A DNA stretch of 64,000 bases. It comes from Macrobrachium rosenbergii (lineage: Eukaryota; Arthropoda; Malacostraca; Decapoda; Palaemonidae). The position numbers and the translations under genes were made by a program. Position 1 is the first letter of the stretch; every line of letters starts with the position of its first letter. The stretch lies in contig NC_089744.1 of assembly GCF_040412425.1 (NCBI RefSeq), forward strand, positions 21,947,501-22,011,500. The letters are read 5' to 3'. Below, piece after piece: positions 11,395-38,495 of the stretch. The notes below the pieces were generated by a model. The model worked only from the letters and a program-made list of their open reading frames with translations, searched no databases and was not told the DNA's origin.

Positions 11395-11466
<72 letters not shown>
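11395..11466. repeat. (CT)n microsatellite
   Basis: Perfect CT run of about 36 units. The Arg-Glu reading frame across it is an artefact. Confidence 0.97.
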
Positions 11467-11467
<1 letters not shown>

Positions 11468-11692
11468 ATGGTAAGACTTTCGAAGTTCGGACGCCATAAT
11501 ATATTCTAGACGTTTCAGATTGCATGAAGTTTTTTCATTTCCTCGTTTCATCTTCTAAGTTTAAATCAAAATATAAAAGAGCGTCGACTGCGTTCTTTTG
11601 GTGTTCGCTGTAAGGTCTAGGGCAATGTATTCTCTAGACCTTTATAGAATCCCAGATCTCACTCGCAGGTAAATTCGGTTCGAGAAGGTTTT

Positions 11693-11697
<5 letters not shown>

Positions 11698-11786
<89 letters not shown>
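11698..11786. repeat. Compound (CT)n(TA)n microsatellite
   Basis: A CT run passes directly into a TA run at about 11760. Confidence 0.97.
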
Positions 11787-11787
<1 letters not shown>

Positions 11788-11905
11788 TTAGTATAAGGGA
11801 AAGTGTTATATTGTCAATTCACGAAAGTGATAGAGGAAAGAAGTTGCCTCATGATGAAATGCAAATGCAGAGGGACGTGTCAGAATGTAAAAGTGAATGG
11901 TTTTT

Positions 11906-11906
<1 letters not shown>

Positions 11907-11971
<65 letters not shown>
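11907..11971. repeat. (CT)n microsatellite
   Basis: Perfect CT run; the third such array within 600 bp. Confidence 0.97.
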
Positions 11972-11973
<2 letters not shown>

Positions 11974-11999
11974 GTTTGATTGAATTTATGAAAATTTGG

Positions 12000-14900
12000 T
12001 CTGATGACCTGGCACTATAGGACCATTTGGTTATTCAGTGCCTCTCTCAGAGCCGGCTGACAATTATTCTCTTTTCAGTTATGCTTTTCTTATATTCCTA
12101 TGCTTTGGTAATATTCTGATTTATTTTTTTAGTAGAGCAATATGGGTAGCTTGTGCACCGTGCAATATATGTTACCTGTAGCCTACCACCAGAGAGATTT
12201 AGGCCTATAAAACAGAAAACGCCCGATGCTAATTTCCAGAACAAGGAAACCACTAATTGATACTATATTCCCTGCAGTGTTGTCTGATTAGCTTTGTACA
12301 GACTAAAAGGGATGCGGCTGGAGAGCGGGTGGGCCGTTGTAGAGATTTCTGTGAGGTTCCAGTACAGAGTTTGACCGGTGGTTATGATGATTTTGTTCAT
12401 AACTTGGATACTGAAACATATATGGGCTGGTGTGGTGCTATTAATCTGTTTAGTGTGTTGTTTTAGTGAGTTTTGACTGAACTGAAGTCTCAGTTTCAAC
12501 TGTCTGCCGTTGCTGAAAGAACTAATGAGGTGAGTTTATTTCATTTTTCTCTAAAGTTTCCTAAGCAACATGGCTACCAAATTGTGATTCGAAGGAAGTC
12601 AACCGAAGTCGTTTAACGGAGCTGGGTGAAGTAATGGCATGGTTGATAATAGTGAAATCGTGTTTAGTGAGGGGAGTGGGTGTTCCATTGGCTTTATAAC
12701 AATCTGGAGATGGGGGAAGACGATGGACAGTTTTTAACTAAATCGATGGGTATTATTTTACTTTAATCCAACATTGCATGGTCATGTAGATATCGTTTTC
12801 TTATGTATTAATGTATGTTTTGGAATGTTTTATCGTTTCGTTAGCAACAGGATATTTTTCGAGATAGTGGACCCCACTCTTATATCCTATAACTTTAGGG
12901 ATCACAGGAAAGCTTTTTTTTGTGGGAAAAAAACGAGTAAAATACAAGGACCTTTATCCCACACCTGTTACCCTAGGCTAGGTTAGGGTAGGTGTAGTTG
13001 GTTAGATAGTTTGCCAAAGAAACGAACGTCATAAACGTTGAGAGCACATATTAAAACATAGGAAAGTGGTATTTTCAAGTTCAAAATGCTGTAATGGCTT
13101 AAAGTGAAATTTTACCAATCGAAGCTGGGGTGAACGAGGCGTTTTACCCATCAATAATTCCTTGCCTTAGAAGTCTTGATTTTCCCTTAGTCAGTGTCAC
13201 AAGGTTTTCTAAAGCAGTCTCCCCGCAATCAATGGCAATATCAACATGACTACGCATCAGATTATAACGTTATGACCCTGACAATACAAAGATTAACATA
13301 CAATGTGTAAGTTGCGCAGTAGCCGCTTGACTGACGTTGATATCTTAGACATAGGCTATCTCAAATATGTTTTTTTTTTTTAAGAGTAAGTTTACGTGAC
13401 CTTGGTACGTGACGTACAAGGGACAAAAATAAAGCTAAAGATGATGAGTAAATAGGTACTATTGGTCATGTCACCGATTTAATTACAAGGTTAAAAATCT
13501 TGACTCAGGTGTAGGCCTATTGACTTGAGTGTGCTTCGTGACTTTTGCACCGTCAGGTTTGGAAGGTGCTATATAATGCCATTTTGCGAAATTTCTTAAA
13601 AATCTGTAACAGGTGACAACTATACACAACAAGAACAAGCTTATATTTTCCAAAAATAATCAATTTAGAAAGCCGAATGTCTTCGAATAGGTCTGAGCGG
13701 CTAGAGATAGTACTATGTTTAAAAAATTAACTTCATTAGCTTTAAAAAATTCATTACGTTAGACGCGTTGCACGTACTATTACCATCGTCTGTTTTAAGA
13801 CGACGATAGTTATCAATAGTTTAACGATTAACGAAATTGTTAAAACGTTTTACCGGCGCTCGGTGTCTTGCTGTTATCAAGGTTGAGTAAACTGGCTGAT
13901 TCATCCACCAGTCGAGTTTGAAAAACACAGTTGTTTTAATGAACTTTTGAGTTTGCAATAATGTATTCTCTTCGCGAGAATATATCTTAACCCAGTGATG
14001 TCATTTTTATTTATTTTTTTTTTATCTAAGCCTCCGCCTGCAGAGATTTCCTCCCAGCATAAGGTCAAGGTCGTGAAGAAAGAGAATTGTGCACGTAATA
14101 AAAAGTTACTGACAGCTTTTCTTCGTCTCTTATAAAGTACTTACGTTTTATATTTAATCCCATGTTGATTCGCTCTGTTTTGTGCCGTTAATCTTAGTTG
14201 CCAGGGATAGGAGCAGCAGTCGCGACGTGATCATAAGGCTGTGATGGCCACACTAAATGATTAGCTTTACAGCAGGAGAGCCTTGCCCCTTATGCAATGA
14301 GTCGTATAGCCTTAATTGTCTCTTGCACATGCTTCTGTAAACTCTCCATCACAGTTACCATTTAGCCTACACGCACTGAAATGAAAGAAATAAAGACAAT
14401 GTAGAATTAGACATAGTCAGCCTACTCAATACCAAAGGAAATTTGCTACTCGTCATCTCCCTTTAATAGTACTATAACTCTTGCCACGACGAATAGATCT
14501 CTCTGGCGAGGCTTTTAAAGATCTGCCCTGTTGCCAGTTTTACGAAAACAGGCTACTGACACGTGTGTGACAGACCTTTAAATGTCTTCGAGACAAACCC
14601 TGAGGCTATACTTATAAGATTTTTGGGGCTTTTGATTTCCAGGTACTTTAATCTCCTTCCTACTCCGCCCTGCTCTCTCTCTCTCTCTTTTCTAAATCTT
14701 ACGTTTTTTTTTTTTTTTACATATGATCACCTTATCTATTTTGTCAGTACTTGTAGATAGATGTACATTTATCATTATTACACAATTAGATACTTAAAAG
14801 TATTTAATTAATGCTATAGAAATAGGTGATATATTTCTTGTTCATTTTTCGAAATACGAATTAAAATAAACTTCTTTGTCGCCTATATATTATCTATAAC

Positions 14901-15401
14901 GAGGAGTAACGATCATCTTAAGTTTTAAAAGACTACTTTTTTTCAATAAAACTTTTTTTCCACACCACCACGGACAGATAACGGTATCTTTGTCACATTG
15001 CAGTTTATTTTAATTAGTTTAACAGTTATCTTTAATGCTGAACTTCTAATATTTACGTATTACGTATTTCCTTTACGTATTCTTCAAGGTCTAGGTTTAT
15101 CTTGCCCAGAGTGGGTTAGATTTCGTTATCTGTATTGCATTTTGTGAGAGATTTCTTTCACGAGTCTAGCCATGTTGTGGTGATGGGTTGGGGAGGCTGG
15201 TGTGGGCTCTGGCGCCATGCTCCTTCCCCTGCGATCGACAGAAGTTAATTGTACTATTTTTTTCGGAAATCAAAATATCGTAGTTGATTTTGCTCCGATG
15301 GAGAACACATAACACTCTGGGAGAACTGCTCTCATCGTTTTAGAGGCGCAAATTCCAGCATTTAAGATCATTCCACGGTCTCGTTGAGACTGCTTCGTTA
15401 G
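12000..15401. other. Intergenic stretch with no recognised gene
   Basis: There is no convincing exon on either strand. A GC-richer block at about 12290-12540 ends with GAG followed by a strong GTGAGT donor on the plus strand and could be an untranslated first exon. I could not link it to any downstream exon, so it is not annotated as a gene. The rest is AT-rich with homopolymer runs. Confidence 0.4.
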
Positions 15402-15697
15402 GAGTTAAGGCTGATTCACATTACACCACCACGTCGCTTACACGCCACGTCACATCACCGTCCCATCAGCCGTGTTTTGTATTCACACCATCCATTAGGA
15501 TCCCGTTCAGTTCGTGCCCAACCTCCCATAGTCATGGCGCCTCACAGATTTAGCGTTAGAAACTTGCATTAAGCAATTTAAGCACCGTCACGTCACGTCA
15601 AAATATTCTTAACAAGAAGTGACGGTGGATGCCGTGTGATTGATGGTGACGTGATGTGTCGGTGACATGATGTTATAATGTGAATCAGCCTTAACTC
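15402..15697. mobile_element. MITE with terminal inverted repeats (GAGTTAAGGCTGATTCACA)
   Basis: The 296-bp unit starts GAGTTAAGGCTGATTCACATT and ends with the reverse complement. The subterminal parts, rich in CACGTCAC and its complement, also pair. It has no coding capacity. The outermost bases may partly be a short target duplication rather than part of the inverted repeat. Confidence 0.75.
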
Positions 15698-15871
15698 GTA
15701 GGGGCAATTTTTGAGACTGGAAATTATTTAGTCAAGTGTTGCTTAGTACACATTATTTACGTACTTTCTCAGAAATGTATATTTCCTCTATCCCCTGAAC
15801 ATCAGCCTGTTTGTCACACAAACACGCGTTTTACTTACATGGAGAGAAATGCACATGGTCATGCACTATTT

Positions 15872-15873
<2 letters not shown>

Positions 15874-15940
<67 letters not shown>
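15874..15940. repeat. (GA)n microsatellite
   Basis: Perfect GA run of about 33 units. Confidence 0.97.
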
Positions 15941-15943
<3 letters not shown>

Positions 15944-16837
15944 TTAATACTATTTTCTGAATCATCTCAGAACTGGACCGAAAATTTTCTGTACATTTTG
16001 GAATATGGCGCACGAGTTGATTGATAAAAGAAATGTGCACCTGTCTACTAAGTTCTTATATTTCTTCTTTTCTAAGCGGGTACTTATAGTAGAATGGCTG
16101 GTCATTAACACACACACACATATATATAATCAGGTAATTAGTCATTCCCCTCTACTTAGAATAAAACTTCCTTGTTTAAAATAGGATGCGATCGCCTGCT
16201 GTAATTATTGTAAGTTCTAATGAATTTCAAATTGACGTAAGTATTTGTATGGTAAAGTATTTATTTTAAGAAACGTCCGAAATCCAGGCATTGTATCAGT
16301 GATATGTGTATGCATAAGATAGCGCAGGGTCTGGTGGCATCAACAGTGTTGCTCGTTTTCTGTTTCAAAAATTCCGCCGTTTTCTTTCTAAGGTAAAAAT
16401 TAAAAATACGAGGTTTCAAGAAATTTTTTTCTTATTTCTTGTAGACTAATCTTAGTAGCTTAGTGCGAATGAGAATCGTTAATTGTATCGGTTTCTTTGT
16501 GGTTCAGTAATTTTATCATATTCATAGGAAATAATAAAAAAGTAAAGGTAAAATTATGACTTCAGTTTCATCATCGTCGGAAGAATCTTACATTCGTACA
16601 TGTTCTTGGGAATCATTTCACAGCAGAATAAATTACCTTGTAATTTTATGCAAGACTGATATTGATTCTGTTTTAAAATTATAGATGCATGAAAATGTAA
16701 ATAATTTTTCTTACGCAGTTTATATTGGTATATAAACACAATATGGTATGAAATTTTATTTAAAGAAATTTGTTCTACGTTGTATGTACAATGTAGGCCG
16801 ACTACAAGCCATTTGATGACCTGTGGAATTATAGTTG

Positions 16838-17075
16838 TTTGATGGAGTGATGCCCTTTCCCCTCTAGTATATTTATTGCTTAACAGCTGTTAACTCACTC
16901 ATGACTTGATAAATTTAGATTGATTTTTCAAGTGATAAGCAAGTTTTAAGGGATCACTGTTACCTTTAGTTCAGTCGTAATATTATTGTTATGAGGTTTC
17001 AGTTATCTGGCTGAAGTGAGGTAAATTTTTGGATTTAATAGTTGTGTAATAACAGGTACTTGATCACTTCGTGAC

Positions 17076-17078
<3 letters not shown>
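16838..17078. mobile_element. Fragment of an LTR-like dispersed element (copy 1)
   Basis: It shares GGAGTGATGCCC, GGGATCACTGTTACCTTTAG, ATCTGGCTGAAGTGAGGTA and a terminal CGTGACA with the copies at 32775-33776 (inverted) and 48953-50007. Only about 240 bp of the roughly 1 kb unit is kept. It ends directly at a (CA)n array. Confidence 0.7.

Positions 17079-17148
<70 letters not shown>
17079..17148. repeat. (CA)n microsatellite
   Basis: About 34 perfect CA units, abutting the TGACA terminus of the LTR-like fragment. Confidence 0.97.
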
Positions 17149-17152
<4 letters not shown>

Positions 17153-17336
17153 TCAAGTGTAGTTGTCATTTGCTGGTATATCGTCCTTGTTCAGAATGTT
17201 TATGGCAGCGTTTCCTCTCTGAATAGGCAAGGTGACGATGGTAATTATCCTTTTTCTGCGAATCTTAGGAGGGGTTTCATTATTTGTGGGATGATTATGT
17301 TTAAACAAAGGATTATCATCTTTTGAGTGCTATACT

Positions 17337-17660
17337 GGTTTTAGTTTTCTGTAAATGAAAACTATTGTGCCAGCTTTGTTTGTCCGTCCGCACTTTTTTC
17401 TGTCCGCACTCAGATCTTAATAACTACTGAGGCTAGAGGGCTACAAATTGGTATGCTGATCATCCACCCTCCAATCATCAAACCTACCAAATTGCAGCAC
17501 TCTAACCTTAGGAATTTTTATTTTATTTAAGGTTAAAGTTAGTCATAATCGTGCTTCTGGCAACGCTATAGGATAGGCCGCCACCGGGCCTAGGTTAAAG
17601 TTTCATGGGCCGCGGCTCATACTGCATTATACCGAGACCACCGAAAGACAGTCAGAACAG
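17337..17660 (+). mobile_element. Hairpin repeat family A, copy 1
   Basis: The repeat begins at the small hairpin AGTTTTCTGTAAATGAAAACT, passes through the TGTCCGCACTCAGATCTTAA block, then the central long hairpin (about 17428-17518), and ends near CCGAGACCACCGAAAGA. This is the most diverged of four copies and its stem has several mismatches. It encodes nothing evident. Confidence 0.8.
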
Positions 17661-17760
17661 TAATATCTGGATAAAAGGGACAGACAGTACAAGAAGGTGC
17701 CGGAAAATATTTTGGAGTCCATCAGATTTTTCCCGGGCAGCACCGGGTTGGTCAACTAGT

Positions 17761-17777
17761 GTATATATATAATATAC

Positions 17778-17853
<76 letters not shown>

Positions 17854-17880
17854 GGCTATATACGTATATAATATATATAT
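17761..17880. repeat. (TA)n microsatellite with interruptions
   Basis: Long TA tract with ACG and GGC interruptions near both ends. Confidence 0.95.
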
Positions 17881-18258
17881 AAACAGGAATGTAATTTACA
17901 GGCTTTCTCTATTGTTTAAGCAATAACCGTGAGATATATGCTTAACTATTTTTGGTTAATTAGGTTTTAGGTTACCTATGACCCTTCAATAGACAATAGG
18001 AAAGCAAAATATACTAAACAACGCTCCAGAAACTTCTCCCGCGGACGAGATATTGGTGAAGATTAGAACAAAAAAGTGAGTCGTCACAGGACAGTCTCGG
18101 GTTATTTTGCCCAACAGCTAGGTCCACAATTCCAAAAGTAATCCATTATCGGTAAGTCATTCATGAACGTAGAAAAGCTTAAAAAACTCAAATACAAAAT
18201 TCTGGTATAAAAATTTCATTCTACAAGTGCTGTTTTTTTCTTGCCATGTGAATATACA

Positions 18259-18345
18259 TGGCGGGAAAAATTTTCCGCCATTTCCGTCATCTTCGAAGTG
18301 TGACGTCATCATCCGTTTCTCGGACGAATTCCCGCCAAAATCCAG
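18259..18345. promoter_or_regulatory. E2F-like palindrome, CRE and third E2F-like site
   Basis: A 22-bp near-palindrome at 18259-18280 pairs GGCGGGAAAA with TTTTCCGCC, giving two back-to-back E2F-type motifs. A perfect CRE half-palindrome pair (TGACGTCA) lies at 18301-18308, and TTCCCGCCAAAA at 18329-18340 is a third E2F-type match. The spacing within 90 bp suggests a promoter or enhancer, but no adjacent exon was found. Binding is not demonstrated. Confidence 0.35.
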
Positions 18346-18349
18346 CACT

Positions 18350-20037
18350 GGCCAGCAAATGTCTGAAATCGGACACACACATACACATACAAAGGCTAGG
18401 ACAAAATTGCTGCTGACATCATGCCACGCTGCCCAAATTGTTGTTCCCGTGAGCAAGCATTTTACTTGCTCCAGGGAGCAGCTAGTGTGCATTTATTTCA
18501 TTCATAAGCTTAACACCCCCCAGTTTGCAAATAAATTCTGTTAATTAGGATGTTGTGCTTATATGAGGATTGTCTTCGAAAAGAGGGTAGTATACATGCT
18601 ATAGGCCTAGCCTTGTGCTAAAACTGATAACATATTGGTTTGCAACAAAATAATGAAAGGGATAATTGCTACCAGTTCATTGGTTTTGCAGAGGGAGAAC
18701 GACCAGTTTTAATGCACATCATATGCAACAATACTCGATGGAAAATGAACCTGACTACATTTTCTTCATGATACATCTTTTCTTTTGCATATTTTTCTGA
18801 TATCTACAGTAATTTCTCAGGTTTAGCTTGAAGTTTTCAACGGTATCACATTGTTATCAATTATGTTGTATGCAAGTACACAAACATCACTTTTGCTGTA
18901 TTATTGTTATTTAAAGCGTCTGCTTTTCAACCTTGTGTAACTTTCAGTTTCGTCATACCATCACTTAACAGTTTTATTCCTTCTTCTAACCTTCCTAAGC
19001 TATAAACACACCCCACTGATTTTATAAACACCCTTGGATGTTGCTTATAAATCGTATATCCCCTCCATCTGTTTTAACCTAAGTTTTCATCCACTTCATT
19101 ATATGCCATTATCATTTTGTTCTTATCAAACTTGCTTGTCTAAATTACACTTAAAGCCACATTGTCATGCCTTCGTTTCACATTAACATATCAGTCTATT
19201 TTCACTTTTGCTTCGACAGACACTGATCAGATATGCCTCCAGCCACTGAATATATCAGTTTTCATCTACCCTGTAATAACACGTCCTCATCTCACATACA
19301 TGTATATTAATAAACTGTGTGCGTATTTAATAAGGCAGTTTGAATACCACCTGGGAAAAACGAGGTGTTATGCATCCGCCAGCCACTGTTGTTCCCAATG
19401 CTTCCTGATATCCATTTAAATCGTGAACGTAACCTCTAGATCTACTAATACTCAAGTTTTATAACTTGAGACTAATTCAGATTGATTTTATGCTTCCTTT
19501 GACTTAGTTCACAAACAGGATGTATTATTCTTGGACTTGACAACTTTTTAAGGACAACAATGTAGCTGTAAAGCGCCGCGTCGCCGCATTCGTTTTCCTT
19601 ACTTATATCTCGGCTGCTGTTTATTTGTTCCTATATTTGTTTCTAAACTTTTTTTATTTTTGTCATTTTCATAAAGATTTATATTTTTGTTTTTCGCTTA
19701 AGCTGGCTTAGACGCTTAATGGTCTATTTGGTTTAAGTATGTGCATCTTTTGTATAAGAAGAAGACAGTAATATTAGTCCCAAAGCAAATAATATTACAA
19801 ATAACCTCTTTGCTCCGTTGAACTCTTGACAGACAACGCTGCTCGGCTAAAGGCAGTGATGAAGGATTAAAACTAACAAGACCAAGGGTAGTTTTACTTA
19901 TGTTTATTCAGTAACCATCGTAGACCTCTCGTATAAAAATATGTGTCATGAATAAGCTGATTTTACTCCAAAACTGTTTTTTAATGTACAAAAAATGCGT
20001 CCTTTTCAATCCAATGTTGAATAAGGTACTGGCTCTC
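18350..20037. other. Intergenic stretch, nothing recognised
   Basis: AT-rich DNA with no reading frame resembling a known protein and no repeat family shared with the rest of the window. It lies just downstream of the aminotransferase on the minus strand. Confidence 0.4.
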
Positions 20038-20063
20038 TTAGTCTAAGCTGAACGTGCTAGGCC

Positions 20064-20310
20064 AGGGGTTCCCAACCTGGTGCTCGCGAGCACCTCCGTG
20101 CTCTCTGATGGTCTGGCAGTGCTCTTTCGAAGTAGTTAAACACCTACACTTCGTAGGACTAACTGCCGAATTTAAAATACCCTTCCGTCTTTTTCGGTAT
20201 ATATATTTAACACTACTTGCGAGTTGCTTTGGCAAACACTGATGAGGCAAATATAGAAAAGCTAACCTAGGCAGTTCAGCACCAGGGTTCTCACTAAATC
20301 CACAAACTTG

Positions 20311-20374
<64 letters not shown>

Positions 20375-20812
20375 TTCTAATGTCCAAGATTAGAAATAAT
20401 TAGCTCGTGTATCAGTATTCAGGAACTAATGCTTCCTATGAATTTTATTTGTTCTCTTTTTTTTTTCTTTGTAGTTTTCCACGTATATCCCAACATGATT
20501 AACGTAATGAGGAATATACCTGATAATAAGCAAACGTATGTTTTAGATTCTTGCTGAACAATAAATCTCACTTAGTTACATTTTTAGATATCAATATAAT
20601 CTGACTTAAGATGTAAACATATTACCTGTGATACATTGCGTGCCCTGAAGTACTATAATATCTATGACAGTTTTGTAAAATATACCTTGGTGAATGTCAG
20701 TAACTTGGAATAAACCTCCAAGCAGTAAAAATTCATTTTTGAATCAATGGAAGTAATTAAAAAAAATTTTTAACTTTAAATAAACGAAGTTAAAAAGGTT
20801 GGGAACCCCCCT
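20064..20812. mobile_element. hAT-like non-autonomous transposon at the aminotransferase stop codon
   Basis: The 749-bp unit starts AGGGGTTCCCAACCT and ends AGGTTGGGAACCCCCCT, its inverted copy with two extra C. It is flanked by 8-bp direct repeats GCTAGGCC (20056-20063) and GCTAGGCT (20813-20820), the length expected for hAT elements. It contains a TTA trinucleotide array (20311-20370). On the minus strand it immediately follows the aminotransferase stop and offers AATAAA hexamers at 20444-20449 and 20314-20319, so it probably forms much or all of the 3' UTR. Confidence 0.85.
20311..20370. repeat. (TTA)n microsatellite
   Basis: About 19 trinucleotide units inside the hAT-like element. Confidence 0.95.
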
Positions 20813-20813
20813 G

Positions 20814-35230
<14,417 letters not shown>

Positions 35231-35337
35231 TCTGCAAAAAGAGAAATTCTGTCACAAAAATTCGTATAAAACATATATAAATATGTAGTATATATGTGTG
35301 TATATATATGGTTATATATTATATAATATATACACAC

Positions 35338-35338
<1 letters not shown>

Positions 35339-35422
<84 letters not shown>
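35339..35422. repeat. Compound (TA)n(TG)n microsatellite
   Basis: TA run passing into a TG run just upstream of the retrotransposon remnant. Confidence 0.95.
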
Positions 35423-35429
35423 ATAACAG

Positions 35430-37545
35430 AGATGTTCAGGGACAGAAATTGAGACGAAAGTGAAAGGGCAGTGTGTACCAGAATAGAAAAGGATGAGTGT
35501 GATTATACTACAATGTAGAAAAAAGGTGTTGAGCTATGGATGGGTAGCACTTAAGAGTGTCTGAATGACTTTGGAGATGGACAAGATTCAGTACGGGTGG
35601 AGAAAAGGCTGTGATAAGGGAGTGTGTGTGAGTCAAGAATGGAGAAAAAATGAAAGATTCTGTGTCTGAGTAGATCTGAGGAATATGAAAGGGTGATTGT
35701 ACTATGTGACTTAAATGCATGTCTCATTGGTTGGTATGGAGTTCCAGGGGTAACTGAGAATGGAAAGTGTCTTTTGGAATTGCATGGTTTCTTAAAAAGG
35801 GACACTAATAAGTATATCTGTGAAGAAGAGAATAATGAGAAAAATTATTTTATGTTAGAACAAGGTAGGTGGCGCAGCTTGTTAATGGATGTGATAGAAA
35901 AAAGAGGAGTGGTTGAAGGTATGTCTGATCATTATTTAATTGAAGAAGCTGAGACAGATGGGAGTATAGGCTGGGGAATCAGAGGTGAAAATATGGTCGT
36001 AAATGTAAGTGTGGAAAATTTATTTGATAAGACAGGAAATAAGCTATAGGAGCATCTGATAAAAAGTGGATGAAAATGAAATAGACTAGATTGAAAACCT
36101 TGGAACTGAAAGGTGTATAGAATGCAAGGGCTGGGTCACAGAAGGGAAGATCATGTACGGGAATAATACTGGATGATTGATTAGGTAGTACAGACGAAAA
36201 ATAGAGAAAAAAATCATTCAAATAATGAAAATGTGGAAGAGATGAACAAGTGCTATAGGGAACAAAAGTTGTTCTACAAGAGAGTAAATGTAGAGAGGAA
36301 AACGAATAACCAAATGGATCCACAATAAAAAATGCAAGTGAACGGACGCTATCGGAAGTAAGTGATGATAAATCCTGGGTTGATGGAGGAAGTATTTTTT
36401 CGATTTCTTGAATACGAAAGGTGGAAAAATGGCAGAGCTGAGTGATGCAGGAGCAGAGGGGATTATGTAGTTTGAGAATGACTGTGTTAGTGACTTATGA
36501 TGATGTAAAGGTGGCAATTAAAAGGTTGTGGAGAAAAAATAATCGTTCTTTTGAATCAAAAGTCAGTAAAATCTGTAAGAATGATATGAGGACATAAAAT
36601 AATTTAGTGTATCAGGGAAGACGAATGGTAGGATTTTAAGGATATTAAGACAGGTGACAGAGATGGATAGGGAAGAATAGCGAAAATTTCGAAGACAAAG
36701 GGTAAAGCTGTAACGTAGCATACTTGAGCCGACACAGATCTAATGGCAAAGCTGGTTGATAGGCACTGTGGAAGTTGCTGAGGATGTATGGTCTTTACGA
36801 TAAGTTTTTGAGGCTAACTTAAAGCGTTTATGGTGGAAGCTAAATGTGTTAGAATAAGTAAGATATCGTAGTCATTGGTTTGTGGCAAGGATGTGTTATG
36901 TTTCCATGACTGTTTAAGACTTCTATGAACAGAAGAAAGCGTTTAAGATTTCTATGAATAGAAGAAAGCTTTTAAGATTTCTATGAATAGAAGAAAGCTT
37001 TTAAGATTTCTATGAATAGAAGAAAGCGTTTAAGATTTCTATGAATAGAAGAAAGCTTTTAAGACTTCTATGAATAGAAGAAAGCTCAAGAAAAATGACA
37101 GTAGACGGAAGTGAGAATTTGTGGGATAAGAAAATGGACCATGAATGGCATATTGATTGGCTGACTGGGGGAAGTGAAGAAAAAATGCAAAAGCTAGTAG
37201 AAGAATTCGAAACTTTGCACAAGGAGAAAGCACGGGGCACATATGAACAAGAGTAAGGCTACAGGTGTAAATGAAAACCAGGAAGTTAGATCTGTAAATG
37301 TTAATACAGAAGTAGGTGATTGATGGGTGAGCGGAAGTGGTTGATTTGTTTAGGCAGCAAATTTAACGGTTAGTGTTAAGATGGCAGAAGAGGGGAGTCA
37401 CAGAAAAGGTCAAGCAAGAAAGGTAGAAGGGTACGCATAATAGACGAGGAAGGAACTTGGAAGCTAAGTTTGGAATGTAAGTAGTGTTGAACCAAATGTC
37501 CTTTATGGAAGTGAAAAGTGGATGTTTTATGTGAAGGATTAATCT
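35430..37545 (+). pseudogene. Decayed non-LTR retrotransposon (endonuclease and reverse transcriptase remnants)
   Basis: The frame at 35693 reads IVLCDLNACLIG and YGVPGVTENGKCLLELHGFL, then GMSDHYLI near 35910. These are the GDLNA-, YG--G--N--G--LL and SDH-L signatures of an apurinic-type endonuclease domain of LINE-like elements. Further on, RT-like traces appear in changing frames: QGCVM at about 36886-36905, an MNKSK trace near 37240 and LYGSEKWM near 37500. Stops and frameshifts are frequent, so it is dead. The RT part is interrupted by a 29-bp minisatellite. Confidence 0.75.
36912..37085. repeat. 29-bp minisatellite, six units
   Basis: Six consecutive 29-bp units (GTTTAAGATTTCTATGAATA plus GAAGAAAGC), starting at 36912, 36941, 36970, 36999, 37028 and 37057, with one to three differences each. 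It expanded inside the retrotransposon remnant. Confidence 0.96.
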
Positions 37546-37596
37546 ACTAATATCATTGAGCTAGCCAGCCAGCTCCACCTCCTCCATGAGAAAAAG

Positions 37597-37705
<109 letters not shown>

Positions 37706-38100
37706 TGCATAAGGTGGACGCTGTTTCTTCAACTCACTTGCAAATATGAAGGTGTTAAACAAAATGTCTCCTCTTCTTTTGACACCTTAATCAACACGAA
37801 TCTTTCCAGGCATTTCCTTCACGTCTTGAAAGAAACCTCCCAGTTTTCCAGTGCCTGCGAAAACTGTCGCGCCTCTGGACAACTGTGTATAAAACGCAGT
37901 TTGAATATCCCGCCCAAATCCTTCACTGTTATTGTGGTTATCGAACTTGAATGGATTTTTCAGGAGCTGGCGTTTCTAGATCGGCATCTTGATGTTCACA
38001 ACACAACAAACATTGGATAGATTGACAACTGACACTTCGCTGTCAGCTGTAGTACTTCCAAGCAAAAAGACTATCAGTGATGTTTAGAACATAAGGACTT

Positions 38101-38190
38101 TAAAAAGAATTATACCACGTAATGCAAGCTCACACACCTTGACTAAAAAGAACTGTACCACGTAATACAAGCGGACGCACTTTGACTAGT
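38101..38190. repeat. 45-bp tandem duplication
   Basis: Two copies of AAAAAGAA--TACCACGTAAT-CAAGC...TTGACTA, 45 bp each with about six differences. Confidence 0.8.
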
Positions 38191-38495
38191 GGTGAATCAC
38201 AGACGAATGAAGCTTGCCGGTTCTTTCACTGTTCTCAGTCTATAGTGACTGCGACCTGACTAAATAATAAGTTATAATAACCAGTGGATACCGGTGGTCG
38301 TTGCCAAATGTCACTTCTGCAAGGTATCTAGCGAAAGATGTAGCGTTATACACATCAAGCGCTGTGGTAACACAAACCTAAATATGAGTAAACGAAAGTG
38401 TAGATTTTTTTGTTGCACTCCTGATACTGATACTGACAATGATTAAAAAATACAATAAAAAACAAGCGGTAATTGAGAACTTTTCCTTTGTCCTG

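Noticed and set aside
12257..12540. Coding first exon on the plus strand ending at a GTGAGT donor
   Set aside because: The donor is good, but the frames do not resemble a protein and no downstream exon could be joined.
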